Source: Actinomadura hibisca NBRC 15177
GTDB lineage: Bacteria; Actinomycetota; Actinomycetes; Streptosporangiales; Streptosporangiaceae
Reading direction: 5' to 3'
NCBI RefSeq assembly: GCF_001552635.1
Contig: NZ_BCRO01000093.1
Location: 1-53,496 of the forward strand
Length of the DNA: 53,496 nucleotides
Below are positions 41,594 to 51,592 of the stretch, in pieces. Positions within the stretch are counted from its first letter, which is position 1. Each line of letters begins with the position of its first letter. The translations under genes and the position numbers were made by a program. The notes under the pieces are model-generated. The model saw only the letters and a program-made list of their open reading frames with translations. It made no database searches and was not told the DNA's origin.

Positions 41594-41639
41594 TTCTTAG
41601 ACCCCTGATTGTTAGGTGTCAAATCCTTAGGTATCTAAC
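41594..41639 (-). promoter_or_regulatory. marR promoter with repeat operator
   Basis: On the minus strand TTGACA (41622-41617), 17 bases, TAAGAA (41599-41594), then 6 bases to the marR ATG. On the plus strand the same DNA carries TTAGGTGTC (41612-41620) and TTAGGTATC (41627-41635) as direct repeats. GTTAG (41611-41615) and CTAAC (41635-41639) are inverted ends, with TTAGGTATCTAA (41627-41638) an internal palindrome. The repeats cover and flank the -35, as expected for autorepression. Confidence 0.65.
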
Positions 41640-41691
41640 TAATATTCATCCAGGTCTTACCGTCCAGATAGTGAGAACTTCGCCCGGCTTC

Positions 41692-41726
41692 TTTGAATAC
41701 TCATCCACTCTCATGCATAATCTTGC
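41692..41726 (+). promoter_or_regulatory. argC promoter overlapping ARG-box-like sequences
   Basis: TTGAAT (41693-41698), 17 bases, CATAAT (41716-41721). The promoter coincides with two AT-rich imperfect ARG-box-like sites, TTTGAATACTCATCCA (41692-41707) and TCATGCATAATCTTGC (41711-41726). ArgR bound here would block RNA polymerase when arginine is plentiful; argR is in the same operon. Confidence 0.65.
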
Positions 41727-41753
41727 TCGTTGCTGGAACGAGGGCGGGGGAAC

Positions 41754-42782
41754 ATGGGAATCCGAGCGGCGGTAGCGGGCGCCAGCGGGTACGCGGGCGG
41801 CGAGGTCCTGCGCATCCTGGCGGGCCACCCCGAGTTCGAGATCGGCACGCTCACCGCGGGCTCCAACGCCGGCACCGAGCTGGGCGCGCACCAGCCGCAC
41901 CTGCGATCCCTGGCCGGGCGCGTCCTGGCCGAGACCACCCCCGGCACCCTGTCCGGCCACGACGTCGTCTTCCTGGCGCTGCCGCACGGGCAGTCCGGCC
42001 CCCTGGCCGAGCAGCTCGGCGACGACACCCTGGTGATCGACTGCGGGGCCGACTTCCGGCTCGCCGACGCCGCCGACTGGGAACGTTTCTACGGCTCGCC
42101 GCACGCGGGCACCTGGCCCTACGGCCTGCCCGAGCTGCCCGGCCAGCGCGAGCTGCTGCGCGGTGCCAAGCGCGTCGCGGTGCCCGGCTGCTACCCGACG
42201 GCCGTCACGCTCGCGCTGTTCCCGGCGTTCGCCGCCGGGCTGGCCGAGCCCGACGTGGTCGTGGTCGCCGCCTCCGGGACCTCCGGCGCGGGCCGCTCCC
42301 TCAAACCCCACCTGCTGGGCAGCGAGACCATGGGGTCGGTCAGCGCCTACGGCGTCGGCGGCGTGCACCGGCACACCCCCGAGATGATCCAGAACCTCAG
42401 CGCCGTCGCGGGCGCCCCGGTGACGGTGTCGTTCACCCCGACGCTGGTCCCGATGAGCCGCGGCATCCTGGCGACCTGCACCGCCAAGGCCGCCCCCGGC
42501 CTCACCGCCGCCGCCCTGCGCGACGCCTACACCGCCGCCTACGACGGCGAGCCGTTCGTCGCGCTGCTGCCCGAGGGGCAGTGGCCCGCGACCTCGATGA
42601 CGCTGGGCGCCAACACCGCCCTGGTCCAGGTCGCCCTCGACGAGCACGCCGGGCGCGTCGTCGTCGTGGCCGCCATCGACAACCTCACCAAGGGCACCGG
42701 GGGCGGCGCGGTGCAGAGCGCCAACCTCGCCCTCGGCCTGCCCGAAACGCTCGGTCTCACCACGATCGGAGTCTCCCCTTGA
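41754..42782 (+). CDS. argC: N-acetyl-gamma-glutamyl-phosphate reductase
   Basis: Reduces N-acetylglutamyl phosphate to the semialdehyde with NADPH. The 342-aa product shows the nucleotide loop GASGYAGGE (9-17) and the catalytic cysteine C146 in VAVPGCYPTA. The ATG at 41754 follows GGGCGGGGG and matches the family start MGIRAAVAGASGYAG; the frame open to 41730 is not used. First gene of argCJBDFRGH. The stop overlaps the TTG start of argJ (TTGA). Confidence 0.97.
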   Translation: MGIRAAVAGASGYAGGEVLRILAGHPEFEIGTLTAGSNAGTELGAHQPHLRSLAGRVLAETTPGTLSGHDVVFLALPHGQSGPLAEQLGDDTLVIDCGADFRLADAADWERFYGSPHAGTWPYGLPELPGQRELLRGAKRVAVPGCYPTAVTLALFPAFAAGLAEPDVVVVAASGTSGAGRSLKPHLLGSETMGSVSAYGVGGVHRHTPEMIQNLSAVAGAPVTVSFTPTLVPMSRGILATCTAKAAPGLTAAALRDAYTAAYDGEPFVALLPEGQWPATSMTLGANTALVQVALDEHAGRVVVVAAIDNLTKGTGGGAVQSANLALGLPETLGLTTIGVSP

Positions 42783-43936
42783 GCGTCACCGCCCCCCAAG
42801 GCTTCCGGGCCGCCGGCGTCGTCGCCGGCCTGAAGAACAGCGGCGCCCGCGACCTGGCGCTGGTCGTCAACGACGGGCCCTCGCGCGCGGCGGCGGCGGT
42901 GTTCACCGCCAACCGCGTCAAGGCCGCGCCGGTGCTCTGGTCGGAGCAGGTGCTCAAGGGCGGCCGCGTGCACGCCGTCGTGCTGAACTCCGGCGGCGCC
43001 AACGCCTGCACCGGCCCCGCCGGGTTCCAGGACGCCCACGCCACCGCCGAGCGGGCCGCCGCCGCGCTCGCCACCTCGGCCGGGGAGATCGCGGTCTGCT
43101 CCACCGGGCTGATCGGCGAGCGGCTGCCGATGGACCCGCTGCTGGCCGGGGTGGACACGGCCGCGGCCGAGCTGACCCGCGGCGACGGCGGTCTCGCCGC
43201 CGCCGACGCGATCCGCACCACCGACACCGTCGCCAAGATCGCCTTCCGGCAGGGCGCGGCCGGCTACATGATCGGCGGCATGGCCAAGGGCGCCGGGATG
43301 CTCGCTCCGTCGCTGGCCACCATGCTGTGCGTGGTCACCACCGACGCCGATCTGCCCGCCGCGGCGCTGGACCGGGCGCTGCGCGCCGCCACCGGCGTCA
43401 GCTTCGACCGGCTCGACGCCGACGGCTGCCTGTCCACCAACGACACCGTGCTGCTGATGGCCTCCGGCGCCACCGGCGTCACCCCCGACGAGGCCGAGTT
43501 CACCGCGCTGCTCACCGAGGTCTGCCACGACCTCACCCGGCAGCTGCTGGTGGACGCCGAGGGCGCCTCCAAGTCCATCACCGTCGAGGTCGTCGGCGCC
43601 GACAGCGAGACCGACGCGGTCACCGTCGGCCGCTCCATCGCCCGCAACAACCTGCTCAAGTGCGCCATCCACGGCGAGGACCCCAACTGGGGCCGGGTGT
43701 TGTCGGCGGTCGGCACCACCGACGCGGTGTTCGAGCCCGACCACCTCAACGTCGCCATCAACGGCGTGTGGGTGTGCCGCAACGGCTCGTTCGGCGACGA
43801 CCGCGGCAAGGTCGACCTGCGGCCCCGCGACGTCACCATCACCGTGGACCTGTCGGCCGGCCCGCACAGCGCCACCGTGTGGACCACCGACCTGACCGCG
43901 GACTACGTCCACGAGAACTCGGCGTACTCGACGTGA
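42779..43936 (+). CDS. argJ: Glutamate N-acetyltransferase / ornithine acetyltransferase
   Basis: Recycles the acetyl group from acetylornithine to glutamate and may also start the pathway using acetyl-CoA. The 385-aa precursor cleaves itself before Thr181 in the motif LATMLCVVTTDA (179-190), giving alpha and beta chains. The start is a TTG at 42779 that overlaps the argC stop, with GGAG 7 bases upstream. The end overlaps the argB GTG. No separate argE-type deacetylase is needed with ArgJ. Confidence 0.96.
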   Translation: MSVTAPQGFRAAGVVAGLKNSGARDLALVVNDGPSRAAAAVFTANRVKAAPVLWSEQVLKGGRVHAVVLNSGGANACTGPAGFQDAHATAERAAAALATSAGEIAVCSTGLIGERLPMDPLLAGVDTAAAELTRGDGGLAAADAIRTTDTVAKIAFRQGAAGYMIGGMAKGAGMLAPSLATMLCVVTTDADLPAAALDRALRAATGVSFDRLDADGCLSTNDTVLLMASGATGVTPDEAEFTALLTEVCHDLTRQLLVDAEGASKSITVEVVGADSETDAVTVGRSIARNNLLKCAIHGEDPNWGRVLSAVGTTDAVFEPDHLNVAINGVWVCRNGSFGDDRGKVDLRPRDVTITVDLSAGPHSATVWTTDLTADYVHENSAYST

Positions 43937-44862
43937 GCGCGGTCGTCAGCGGCGCGCGCATGCGCAAGAACCGCGCCGGGGTGCTGGACAAGGCCGAGAC
44001 CCTCATCAAGGCGCTGCCGTGGCTGGAGCGCTTCCACGGCACCACCGTCGTGGTCAAGTACGGCGGCCACGCCATGAGCGACGAGGCGCTGCGGCACTCG
44101 TTCGCCGAGGACATCGTGTTCCTGCGCTACGCCGGGCTGCGGCCCGTCGTGGTGCACGGCGGCGGCCCGCAGATCAACGCCGCGCTGGAGCAGGCCGGGA
44201 TCGCCTCCACCTTCACCGCCGGGCTGCGGGTCACCACGCCCGAGGCCATGGAGGTGGTGCGGATGGTGCTGACCGGGCAGGTGCAGCGCGACGTGGTCGG
44301 CCTGATCAACCGGCACGGCCCGTTCGCGGTCGGCATGTCCGGCGAGGACGCCAACCTGTTCACCGCCGAGCGCAAGCCCGCGCTGGTGGACGGCGAGCCG
44401 GTCGACATCGGCCAGGTCGGCGAGATCGTCGAGGTGCAGGTCGGCGCGGTGCGCGCGCTGCTGGACGACGACCGCGTGCCGGTGGTCTCCAGCGTCGCGC
44501 GCGGCGACGACGGCGAGATCTACAACGTCAACGCCGACACCGCCGCCGCCGCCCTCGCCGTCGCGCTGGACGCCACCAAGCTGGTGGTGCTCACCGACGT
44601 GGAGGGCCTGTACGCCGACTGGCCCGACAGCGACGACGTCATCGACAGCCTCACCACCGACGAGCTGGCCATGCTGCTGCCCGAGCTGTCGGCCGGCATG
44701 GTCCCCAAGATGGAGGCGTGCCTGCACGCGGTGCGCGGCGGCGTGCCGCAGGCGCACGTGCTGGACGGCCGCGTGCCGCACTCGCTGCTGCTGGAGATCT
44801 TCACCGATGAGGGCATCGGAACGATGGTCCTGCCCACCCCCGCGGGAGCCCCCACCCCATGA
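43933..44862 (+). CDS. argB: Acetylglutamate kinase
   Basis: Phosphorylates N-acetylglutamate and is usually the arginine-feedback-controlled step. The 309-aa amino-acid-kinase fold shows VVKYGGHAM, VVVHGGGPQIN and the C-terminal ATP site LTDVEGLYADWP. An N-terminal helix before the core (KAETLIKALPWLERFHG) is characteristic of the arginine-inhibited hexameric forms. The GTG start overlaps the argJ stop and the stop overlaps the argD start. Confidence 0.97.
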   Translation: MSAVVSGARMRKNRAGVLDKAETLIKALPWLERFHGTTVVVKYGGHAMSDEALRHSFAEDIVFLRYAGLRPVVVHGGGPQINAALEQAGIASTFTAGLRVTTPEAMEVVRMVLTGQVQRDVVGLINRHGPFAVGMSGEDANLFTAERKPALVDGEPVDIGQVGEIVEVQVGAVRALLDDDRVPVVSSVARGDDGEIYNVNADTAAAALAVALDATKLVVLTDVEGLYADWPDSDDVIDSLTTDELAMLLPELSAGMVPKMEACLHAVRGGVPQAHVLDGRVPHSLLLEIFTDEGIGTMVLPTPAGAPTP

Positions 44863-46082
44863 GCACCGACAACAACGACGACCTGAGGGCGCGGTACGAG
44901 GCCGCGTTCATGCCCAACTACGGCGTGCCGCCGCTGGCCCTGGCGCGCGGCGAGGGCGCGACCGTCTGGGACGTGGACGGCAACGCCTACCTCGACCTGA
45001 TCGCGGGCATCGCCGTCTCCTCCCTCGGCCACGGCCACCCGGCGCTGGTCCGGGCCGTCGCCGAGCAGGCCGCCGCCCTCGCCCACACCTCCAACCTGTT
45101 CCTCCAGGAGCCCGAGGTGCGGCTCGCCGAGACGCTGGTCGAGCTGGCCGGCGGCGACGCCAGGGTCTTCCTGACCAGCAGCGGCACCGAGGCCAACGAG
45201 TGCGCGCTGAAGCTCGCCATCAAGTACGGCAAGACCCACGGCCGCTCCTCCTTCGTCGCCACCGAGAACGGCTTCCACGGCCGCAGCATGGGCGCGCTGT
45301 CGCTGACCGGCAAGAAGGCGATCCGCGAGCCGTTCGGCCCGTTCGCCATCGACGTCCGCTTCGTCCCCTACGGCGACGCGGCCGCGCTCGAAGCCGCCGT
45401 CACCGAGGACTGCGCCGCGCTGTTCCTGGAGCCCACCCAGGGCGAGGGCGGCGTCGTCCCGCCGCCCGACGGCTACTTCGCCGCCGCCCGGCGCGTCTGC
45501 GACGCCACCGGCGCGCTGTTCGTCGCCGACGAGATCCAGTCCGGCATCGGCCGCACCGGCACCTGGTTCGCCTTCCAGCACGACGACGCCCGCCCCGACG
45601 TCCTCACCCTCGCCAAGGGCCTGGGCGGCGGCCTGCCGGTCGGCGCGTGCCTGGCCTTCGGCGAGCACGGCGGCATCTTCGCCAAGGGCGACCACGGCAG
45701 CACCTACGGCGGCAACCCCGTCGCGGCCGCCGCCGCCCTCGCGGTGCTCGCCACCGTCGACAAGGACGGCCTGCTGGCCAACGCGACCCGGGTCGGCGAC
45801 GCCCTCGCCGCCGGGATCGCCGCCATCACCCACCCGCTGCTGGCGGGCGTGCGGGGCCGGGGCCTGTGGCGCGGCGTCGTGCTCACCGAGGCCGCCGCGC
45901 CCGCCGTCGAGGCCGCCGCCCGCGCCGCCGGGTTCCTGGTGAACGCCGTCCAGCCCGACGTGATCCGGCTCGCCCCGCCGCTCACCCTCACCGCCGAGCA
46001 GGCGCAGACGTTCGTCGACGCGCTGCCCGCCATCCTCGACACCGCACTCGACACCGCCCTGCACGCCGCGAAGGAGCACTGA
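44859..46082 (+). CDS. argD: Acetylornithine aminotransferase
   Basis: A PLP enzyme that converts N-acetylglutamate semialdehyde to N-acetylornithine. The 407-aa class III aminotransferase shows FLTSSGTEANECALK, the pyridine-nitrogen acid D224 in VADEIQSGIGRTG and the Schiff-base lysine K253 in TLAKGLGGGLPVG. The ATG overlaps the argB stop (ATGA). argF follows after 3 bases. Confidence 0.97.
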   Translation: MSTDNNDDLRARYEAAFMPNYGVPPLALARGEGATVWDVDGNAYLDLIAGIAVSSLGHGHPALVRAVAEQAAALAHTSNLFLQEPEVRLAETLVELAGGDARVFLTSSGTEANECALKLAIKYGKTHGRSSFVATENGFHGRSMGALSLTGKKAIREPFGPFAIDVRFVPYGDAAALEAAVTEDCAALFLEPTQGEGGVVPPPDGYFAAARRVCDATGALFVADEIQSGIGRTGTWFAFQHDDARPDVLTLAKGLGGGLPVGACLAFGEHGGIFAKGDHGSTYGGNPVAAAAALAVLATVDKDGLLANATRVGDALAAGIAAITHPLLAGVRGRGLWRGVVLTEAAAPAVEAAARAAGFLVNAVQPDVIRLAPPLTLTAEQAQTFVDALPAILDTALDTALHAAKEH

Positions 46083-46085
46083 GCG

Positions 46086-47006
46086 ATGACCCGGCACTTC
46101 CTCCGCGACGACGACCTCACCCCCGCCGAGCAGGCCGAGGTGCTCGCGCTGGCCGCCGCCCTCAAGGCCGACCGGTTCTCCCGTCGGCCGCTGGAGGGCC
46201 CGCAGTCGGTGCTGGTGCTGTTCGACAAGCCCTCCACCCGCACCCGGATCTCCTTCGCCGTCGGCATCGCCGAGCTCGGCGGCCACGCCCTGGTCATGGA
46301 CGCCGGCAGCAGCCAGCTCGGCCGCGGCGAGACCATCGCCGACACCGCGCGCGTCCTGGAACGCCAGGTCAGCGCGATCGTGTGGCGCACCGCCGGGCAG
46401 GAGCGCATCGAGGAGATGGCCGCCGGGACCACCGTCCCGGTCGTCAACGCCCTCACCGACGAGTTCCACCCCTGCCAGATCCTCGCCGACCTCCAGACCG
46501 TCGCCGAGGCCAAGGGCGACCTCGCCGGCGTCACCCTCGCCTACTTCGGCGACGGCGCCAACAACATGGCCCACTCCTACCTGCTGGGCTGCGCCACCGC
46601 CGGGATGCACGTGCGGATCGCCGCGCCCGACACCCTGCCGCCCGACCCCGAGGTCGTCGCCCGCGCCGAGCAGATCGCCGCCCAGACCGGCGGATCGGTC
46701 ACCGTGACCGCCGACGCGAAGCGGGCCGCCGCCGGAGCCGACGTCCTCGCCACCGACACGTGGGTGTCGATGGGGCAGGAAGGCAAGGACATCGCCCGCT
46801 ACGAGCCCTACGCTGTGGACGAGGCACTGCTCGCGCTCGCCGCGCCGGACGCGGTCGTGCTGCACTGCCTGCCCGCCTACCGCGGCAAGGAGATCGCCGC
46901 GTCGGTCCTCGACGGCCCGCACAGCCGTGTCTGGGACGAGGCGGAGAACCGCCTGCACGCCCAGAAGGCCCTGCTGACGTGGCTGTTGGAGAAGTCCGCC
47001 CCATGA
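46086..47006 (+). CDS. argF: Ornithine carbamoyltransferase
   Basis: Makes citrulline from ornithine and carbamoyl phosphate. The 306-aa product has the carbamoyl phosphate loop STRTR (50-54), HPCQILADL and the ornithine-side HCLPAYRGKEI. Its location inside the arg operon between argD and argR matches the mycobacterial argCJBDFRGH order. The stop overlaps the argR ATG. Confidence 0.97.
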   Translation: MTRHFLRDDDLTPAEQAEVLALAAALKADRFSRRPLEGPQSVLVLFDKPSTRTRISFAVGIAELGGHALVMDAGSSQLGRGETIADTARVLERQVSAIVWRTAGQERIEEMAAGTTVPVVNALTDEFHPCQILADLQTVAEAKGDLAGVTLAYFGDGANNMAHSYLLGCATAGMHVRIAAPDTLPPDPEVVARAEQIAAQTGGSVTVTADAKRAAAGADVLATDTWVSMGQEGKDIARYEPYAVDEALLALAAPDAVVLHCLPAYRGKEIAASVLDGPHSRVWDEAENRLHAQKALLTWLLEKSAP

Positions 47007-47518
47007 CCACCCCGATGACCAAGGCCGCCCGGCACGCCCGGGTGATCGAGCTGCTGACCCGGCACCCGGTGCACTCCCAGGGGGAGCTCGCCAAGCTCCT
47101 GCTGGACGCCGGCGTCGAGGTCACCCAGGCCACCCTGTCCCGGGACCTGGTGGAGATCGGCGCGGTCAAGCTCCGCGCCGACGACGGCAGCCTGATCTAC
47201 GCCGTGCCCGGTGAGGGCGGCGAGCGCATCCGCCGCGCCCGCACCGGCGCCGCCGAGACCTTCGACGGCCGCCTCACCCGGCTGGCCGCCGAGCTGCTGG
47301 TCTCGGCCGAGGCGTCGGCCAACCTGGTCATCGTGCGCACCCCGCCCGGGGCCGCGCAGTACCTCGCCTCGGCCATCGACCACGCCGAATGGCCGACCAT
47401 CCTCGGCACCGTCGCGGGAGACGACTCGATCCTGGTCATCTCCCGCCACCCTGACGGAGGGGAGGACCTCGCGCGGGCCCTCCTCAAGCTGGCCGCCGGG
47501 CGGGAACGACGAAGCTAG
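47003..47518 (+). CDS. argR: Arginine repressor
   Basis: A 171-aa repressor/activator that binds ARG boxes as an arginine-bound hexamer. The N-terminal winged helix includes SQGELAKLL and the recognition motif VTQATLSRDLVEIGAVK with Ser46-Arg47. The C-terminal oligomerisation domain contains the arginine-binding GTVAGDDSILVI (G139-D140-D141). It is encoded within the operon it is expected to control, so repression is autoregulatory. Confidence 0.96.
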   Translation: MTTPMTKAARHARVIELLTRHPVHSQGELAKLLLDAGVEVTQATLSRDLVEIGAVKLRADDGSLIYAVPGEGGERIRRARTGAAETFDGRLTRLAAELLVSAEASANLVIVRTPPGAAQYLASAIDHAEWPTILGTVAGDDSILVISRHPDGGEDLARALLKLAAGRERRS

Positions 47519-47637
47519 GGGCCGTCCGCGCCCCGGTCCCCGACGTCGCGCAGGGCCGCGCCATCGCACCGCCGCCCCGCGCACCCGCACGGCAACCCGA
47601 TCCGCAGCCACATCCTTCGTACAGGAGACACACGAAC

Positions 47638-48837
47638 ATGAGCGAGCGCGTCGTACTCGCGTACTCCGGCGGCCTGGACACCTCGGTCGCCATCCCCTAC
47701 CTCGCCGAGCAGACCGGCGGCGAGGTCATCGCCGTGGCGCTGGACCTCGGTCAGGGCGGCGAGGACATGGACACCATCCGCAAGCGGGCCCTGGCCTGCG
47801 GCGCGGTCGAGTCCGTGGTGGTGGACGCCAAGGAGGAGTTCGCCCGCGACTTCTGCGTCCCGGCGCTGCGCGCCAACGCCCTCTACATGGACCGCTACCC
47901 GCTGGTGTCGGGCCTGTCCCGGCCGCTGATCGTCAAGCACCTGGTCGCCGCCGCCGCGGAGTTCGGCGGCACCGTGGTCTCGCACGGCTGCACCGGCAAG
48001 GGCAACGACCAGGTCCGCTTCGAGGCCGGGCTGTCGGCGCTGAACCCGGAGCTGAAGGTCATCGCCCCGGCCCGCGACTACGCCTGGACCCGCGACAAGG
48101 CCATCGCCTTCGCCGAGGAGCGCGGCCTGCCCATCGAGGTGTCGGCCAAGTCGCCCTACTCCATCGACCAGAACCTGTGGGGCCGGGCCGTGGAGACCGG
48201 GTTCCTGGAGGACATCTGGAACGGCCCGATCGAGGACCTGTACGACTACACCGCCGACCCCGCCCAGCCGCGCGAGGCCGACGAGGTCGTCGTCACCTTC
48301 CGGGCGGGCGTGCCCGTCGCCCTCGACGGCCGCGCGCTCACCCCGTTCCAGATCATTGACGAGATGAACAAGCGCGCCGGGGCCCAGGGCGTCGGCCGCA
48401 TCGACATGGTCGAGGACCGGCTCGTCGGCATCAAGAGCCGCGAGGTCTACGAGGCCCCCGCCGCCATCGCGCTGATCGCCGCGCACATGGAGCTGGAGAA
48501 CGTCACCGTCGAGCGCGACCTCGCCCGCTTCAAACGCTCGGTCGACCAGCGCTGGGGCGAGCTCGTCTACGACGGCCTCTGGTTCTCCCCGCTCAAGGAC
48601 TCCCTGGACGCCTTCATCGTCGACGCCCAGAAGCACGTGTCCGGCGAGGTGCGGCTGACCCTGCACGCCGGCACGGCCGTGGTCACCGGGCGGCGCAGCG
48701 ACGCCTCCCTCTACAGCTACGACCTGGCCACCTACGACACCGGCGACACCTTCGACCAGAGCCTCGCCAAGGGCTTCGTCGAGCTGTGGAGCCTGCCCAG
48801 CAAGATCGCCGCCAGGCGCGACCGCGCCCAGGGCTGA
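47638..48837 (+). CDS. argG: Argininosuccinate synthase
   Basis: Joins citrulline and aspartate using ATP. The 399-aa product has the PP-loop LAYSGGLDTSVA near the N-terminus, SHGCTGKGNDQVRFE and YDPLWFSPLK-like YDGLWFSPLKD. The ATG at 47638 has AGGAGA about 9 bases upstream. The gap of 119 bases after argR could hold a further promoter; none is convincing. Confidence 0.97.
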   Translation: MSERVVLAYSGGLDTSVAIPYLAEQTGGEVIAVALDLGQGGEDMDTIRKRALACGAVESVVVDAKEEFARDFCVPALRANALYMDRYPLVSGLSRPLIVKHLVAAAAEFGGTVVSHGCTGKGNDQVRFEAGLSALNPELKVIAPARDYAWTRDKAIAFAEERGLPIEVSAKSPYSIDQNLWGRAVETGFLEDIWNGPIEDLYDYTADPAQPREADEVVVTFRAGVPVALDGRALTPFQIIDEMNKRAGAQGVGRIDMVEDRLVGIKSREVYEAPAAIALIAAHMELENVTVERDLARFKRSVDQRWGELVYDGLWFSPLKDSLDAFIVDAQKHVSGEVRLTLHAGTAVVTGRRSDASLYSYDLATYDTGDTFDQSLAKGFVELWSLPSKIAARRDRAQG

Positions 48838-48843
48838 CCCGCG

Positions 48844-48884
48844 CGCGGCCGGGGGAGCGGGACACGCCCGTCCCCCCGGCCGCG
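48844..48884 (+). terminator. Large stem-loop between argG and argH
   Basis: CGCGGCCGGGGG (48844-48855) pairs perfectly with CCCCCGGCCGCG (48873-48884), with an inner CGGG/CCCG stem (48858-48861 with 48867-48870). It lies 6 bases after the argG stop and lacks a T-tract. It may terminate part of the transcription, so argH could be less expressed or have its own promoter. Confidence 0.6.
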
Positions 48885-48967
48885 GCGCGGGGTTTGGCAC
48901 GACCGGGGTCCACGGTGTATCCGTGCAGGGGACCAGACAACAAGACGGTGGGAAGAAGAGGATTTCC

Positions 48968-50386
<1,419 letters not shown>

Positions 50387-50462
50387 CGCACCGGCGCACC
50401 CGGTCCCGGCCGGGCGGTAACGTGACCGCCCGGCCGGGACCTTTCGACGATCAGGTGAGGAC

Positions 50463-51089
50463 ATGGACGCGCTGCTGCCCCGCGACTTCTTCGACCGGCC
50501 CGTGGAGCAGGTCGCGCCCGCGCTGCTGGGCCGCGTCCTCAGCCACACCACCCCCGAGGGCGAGGTCGCGGTCCGCCTCACCGAGGTCGAGGCGTACGCC
50601 GGGCCGCTGGACCCCGCCTCGCACTCCTACCGGGGCCGCACCGCCCGCAACGACGTCATGTGGGGGCCGCCGGGCCACGCCTACGTGTACTTCACCTACG
50701 GGATGCACTTCTGCGTGAACCTGGTGTGCGGGCCCGACGGCATGTCCTCGGCCGTCCTGCTGCGCGCCGGAGAGATCGTCGTGGGGGAGGACCTGGCCCG
50801 CGAGCGCCGCCCCCGTTCCACGGTCCGCGACCTGGCCCGGGGCCCGGCACGGTTGTGCCAGGCGCTCGGCATCGTCCGCGAGCACAACGGCCTGGACGTC
50901 TGCGACCCCGCCTCCACCCTGCGCGCCCTGCCGGGCGAGCCCGCCGACCCCGCACTGATCCGGACGGGTCCGCGCACCGGCGTCAGCTCCGCCAAGGACA
51001 CCCCGTGGCGCTTCTGGGCCGACGGCGACCCCACCGTCTCCCCGTACCGCGTCCACGTGCCGCGCAAGCGCAAGACGACCCATGGCTGA
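50463..51089 (+). CDS. 3-methyladenine DNA glycosylase (AAG/MPG family)
   Basis: A base-excision repair enzyme removing alkylated purines. The 208-aa protein has the family start DFFDRPVEQVAPALLGRVL, the catalytic acid in RLTEVEAYAG, DPASHSYRGRTARNDVMWG and the intercalating-loop block GHAYVYFTYGMHFCVNLV. The ATG at 50463 has AGGTGAGG upstream. Position between argH and tyrS is conserved in actinobacteria. It overlaps the next gene by 8 bases. Confidence 0.94.
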   Translation: MDALLPRDFFDRPVEQVAPALLGRVLSHTTPEGEVAVRLTEVEAYAGPLDPASHSYRGRTARNDVMWGPPGHAYVYFTYGMHFCVNLVCGPDGMSSAVLLRAGEIVVGEDLARERRPRSTVRDLARGPARLCQALGIVREHNGLDVCDPASTLRALPGEPADPALIRTGPRTGVSSAKDTPWRFWADGDPTVSPYRVHVPRKRKTTHG

Positions 51090-51480
51090 GCGCCGCGTCC
51101 CCCGCGCGCTGGCCCCGCTCGTCCTGGGCGTGCTGCTCACCACCCTGACCGTGGCCGTGGACGGCGCGGTGAGCGATCGCACGACCATCAGCAGGTCCAC
51201 GCAGCCCACCCCGGACACCTACACGGACAAGGCCACCTACAGCGCGGCGCTGGTGGAGGTGCACACCCTCCTGCTGCGCCGGCACCGCCCCTACGAACTG
51301 TGGATCACCCACCGCGAGAGCCCCGACTACGGCCACCGCGTCCAGCTCGACGGCATCGCCCCCGGCGGCGGGAAGCCCCGCATCACCGCCGCCGAGTGGC
51401 GCCCCGAAGGCGTCCGGGTGCACTTCGCGAGCGGCCACCAGACGTTCGTCCCCGCCCGCTGGTTCCTCGGCGGCCGCTGA
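51082..51480 (+). CDS. Hypothetical single-pass exported protein
   Basis: I do not recognise this family. The 132-aa product has an N-terminal signal anchor (about 9-29), a Thr/Ser/Asp-rich stretch and a C-terminal domain with several aromatic residues (YELWITHRESPDYGHRVQL; VRVHFASGHQTFVPARWFLG) consistent with a small beta-rich extracytoplasmic fold. The ATG at 51082 overlaps the glycosylase gene by 8 bases, so it is probably co-translated with it. No function can be proposed. Confidence 0.75.
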   Translation: MAERRVPRALAPLVLGVLLTTLTVAVDGAVSDRTTISRSTQPTPDTYTDKATYSAALVEVHTLLLRRHRPYELWITHRESPDYGHRVQLDGIAPGGGKPRITAAEWRPEGVRVHFASGHQTFVPARWFLGGR

Positions 51481-51592
51481 TACCGCCCATGGCCCCGACC
51501 AGCGGCGGGGCCCCGAAACCCGTTACCGTGATCGGTGCTCCATCGGACATGCTGGTGGACGTACCGAACGCACGTCGGAGACGAGGGAGAAC

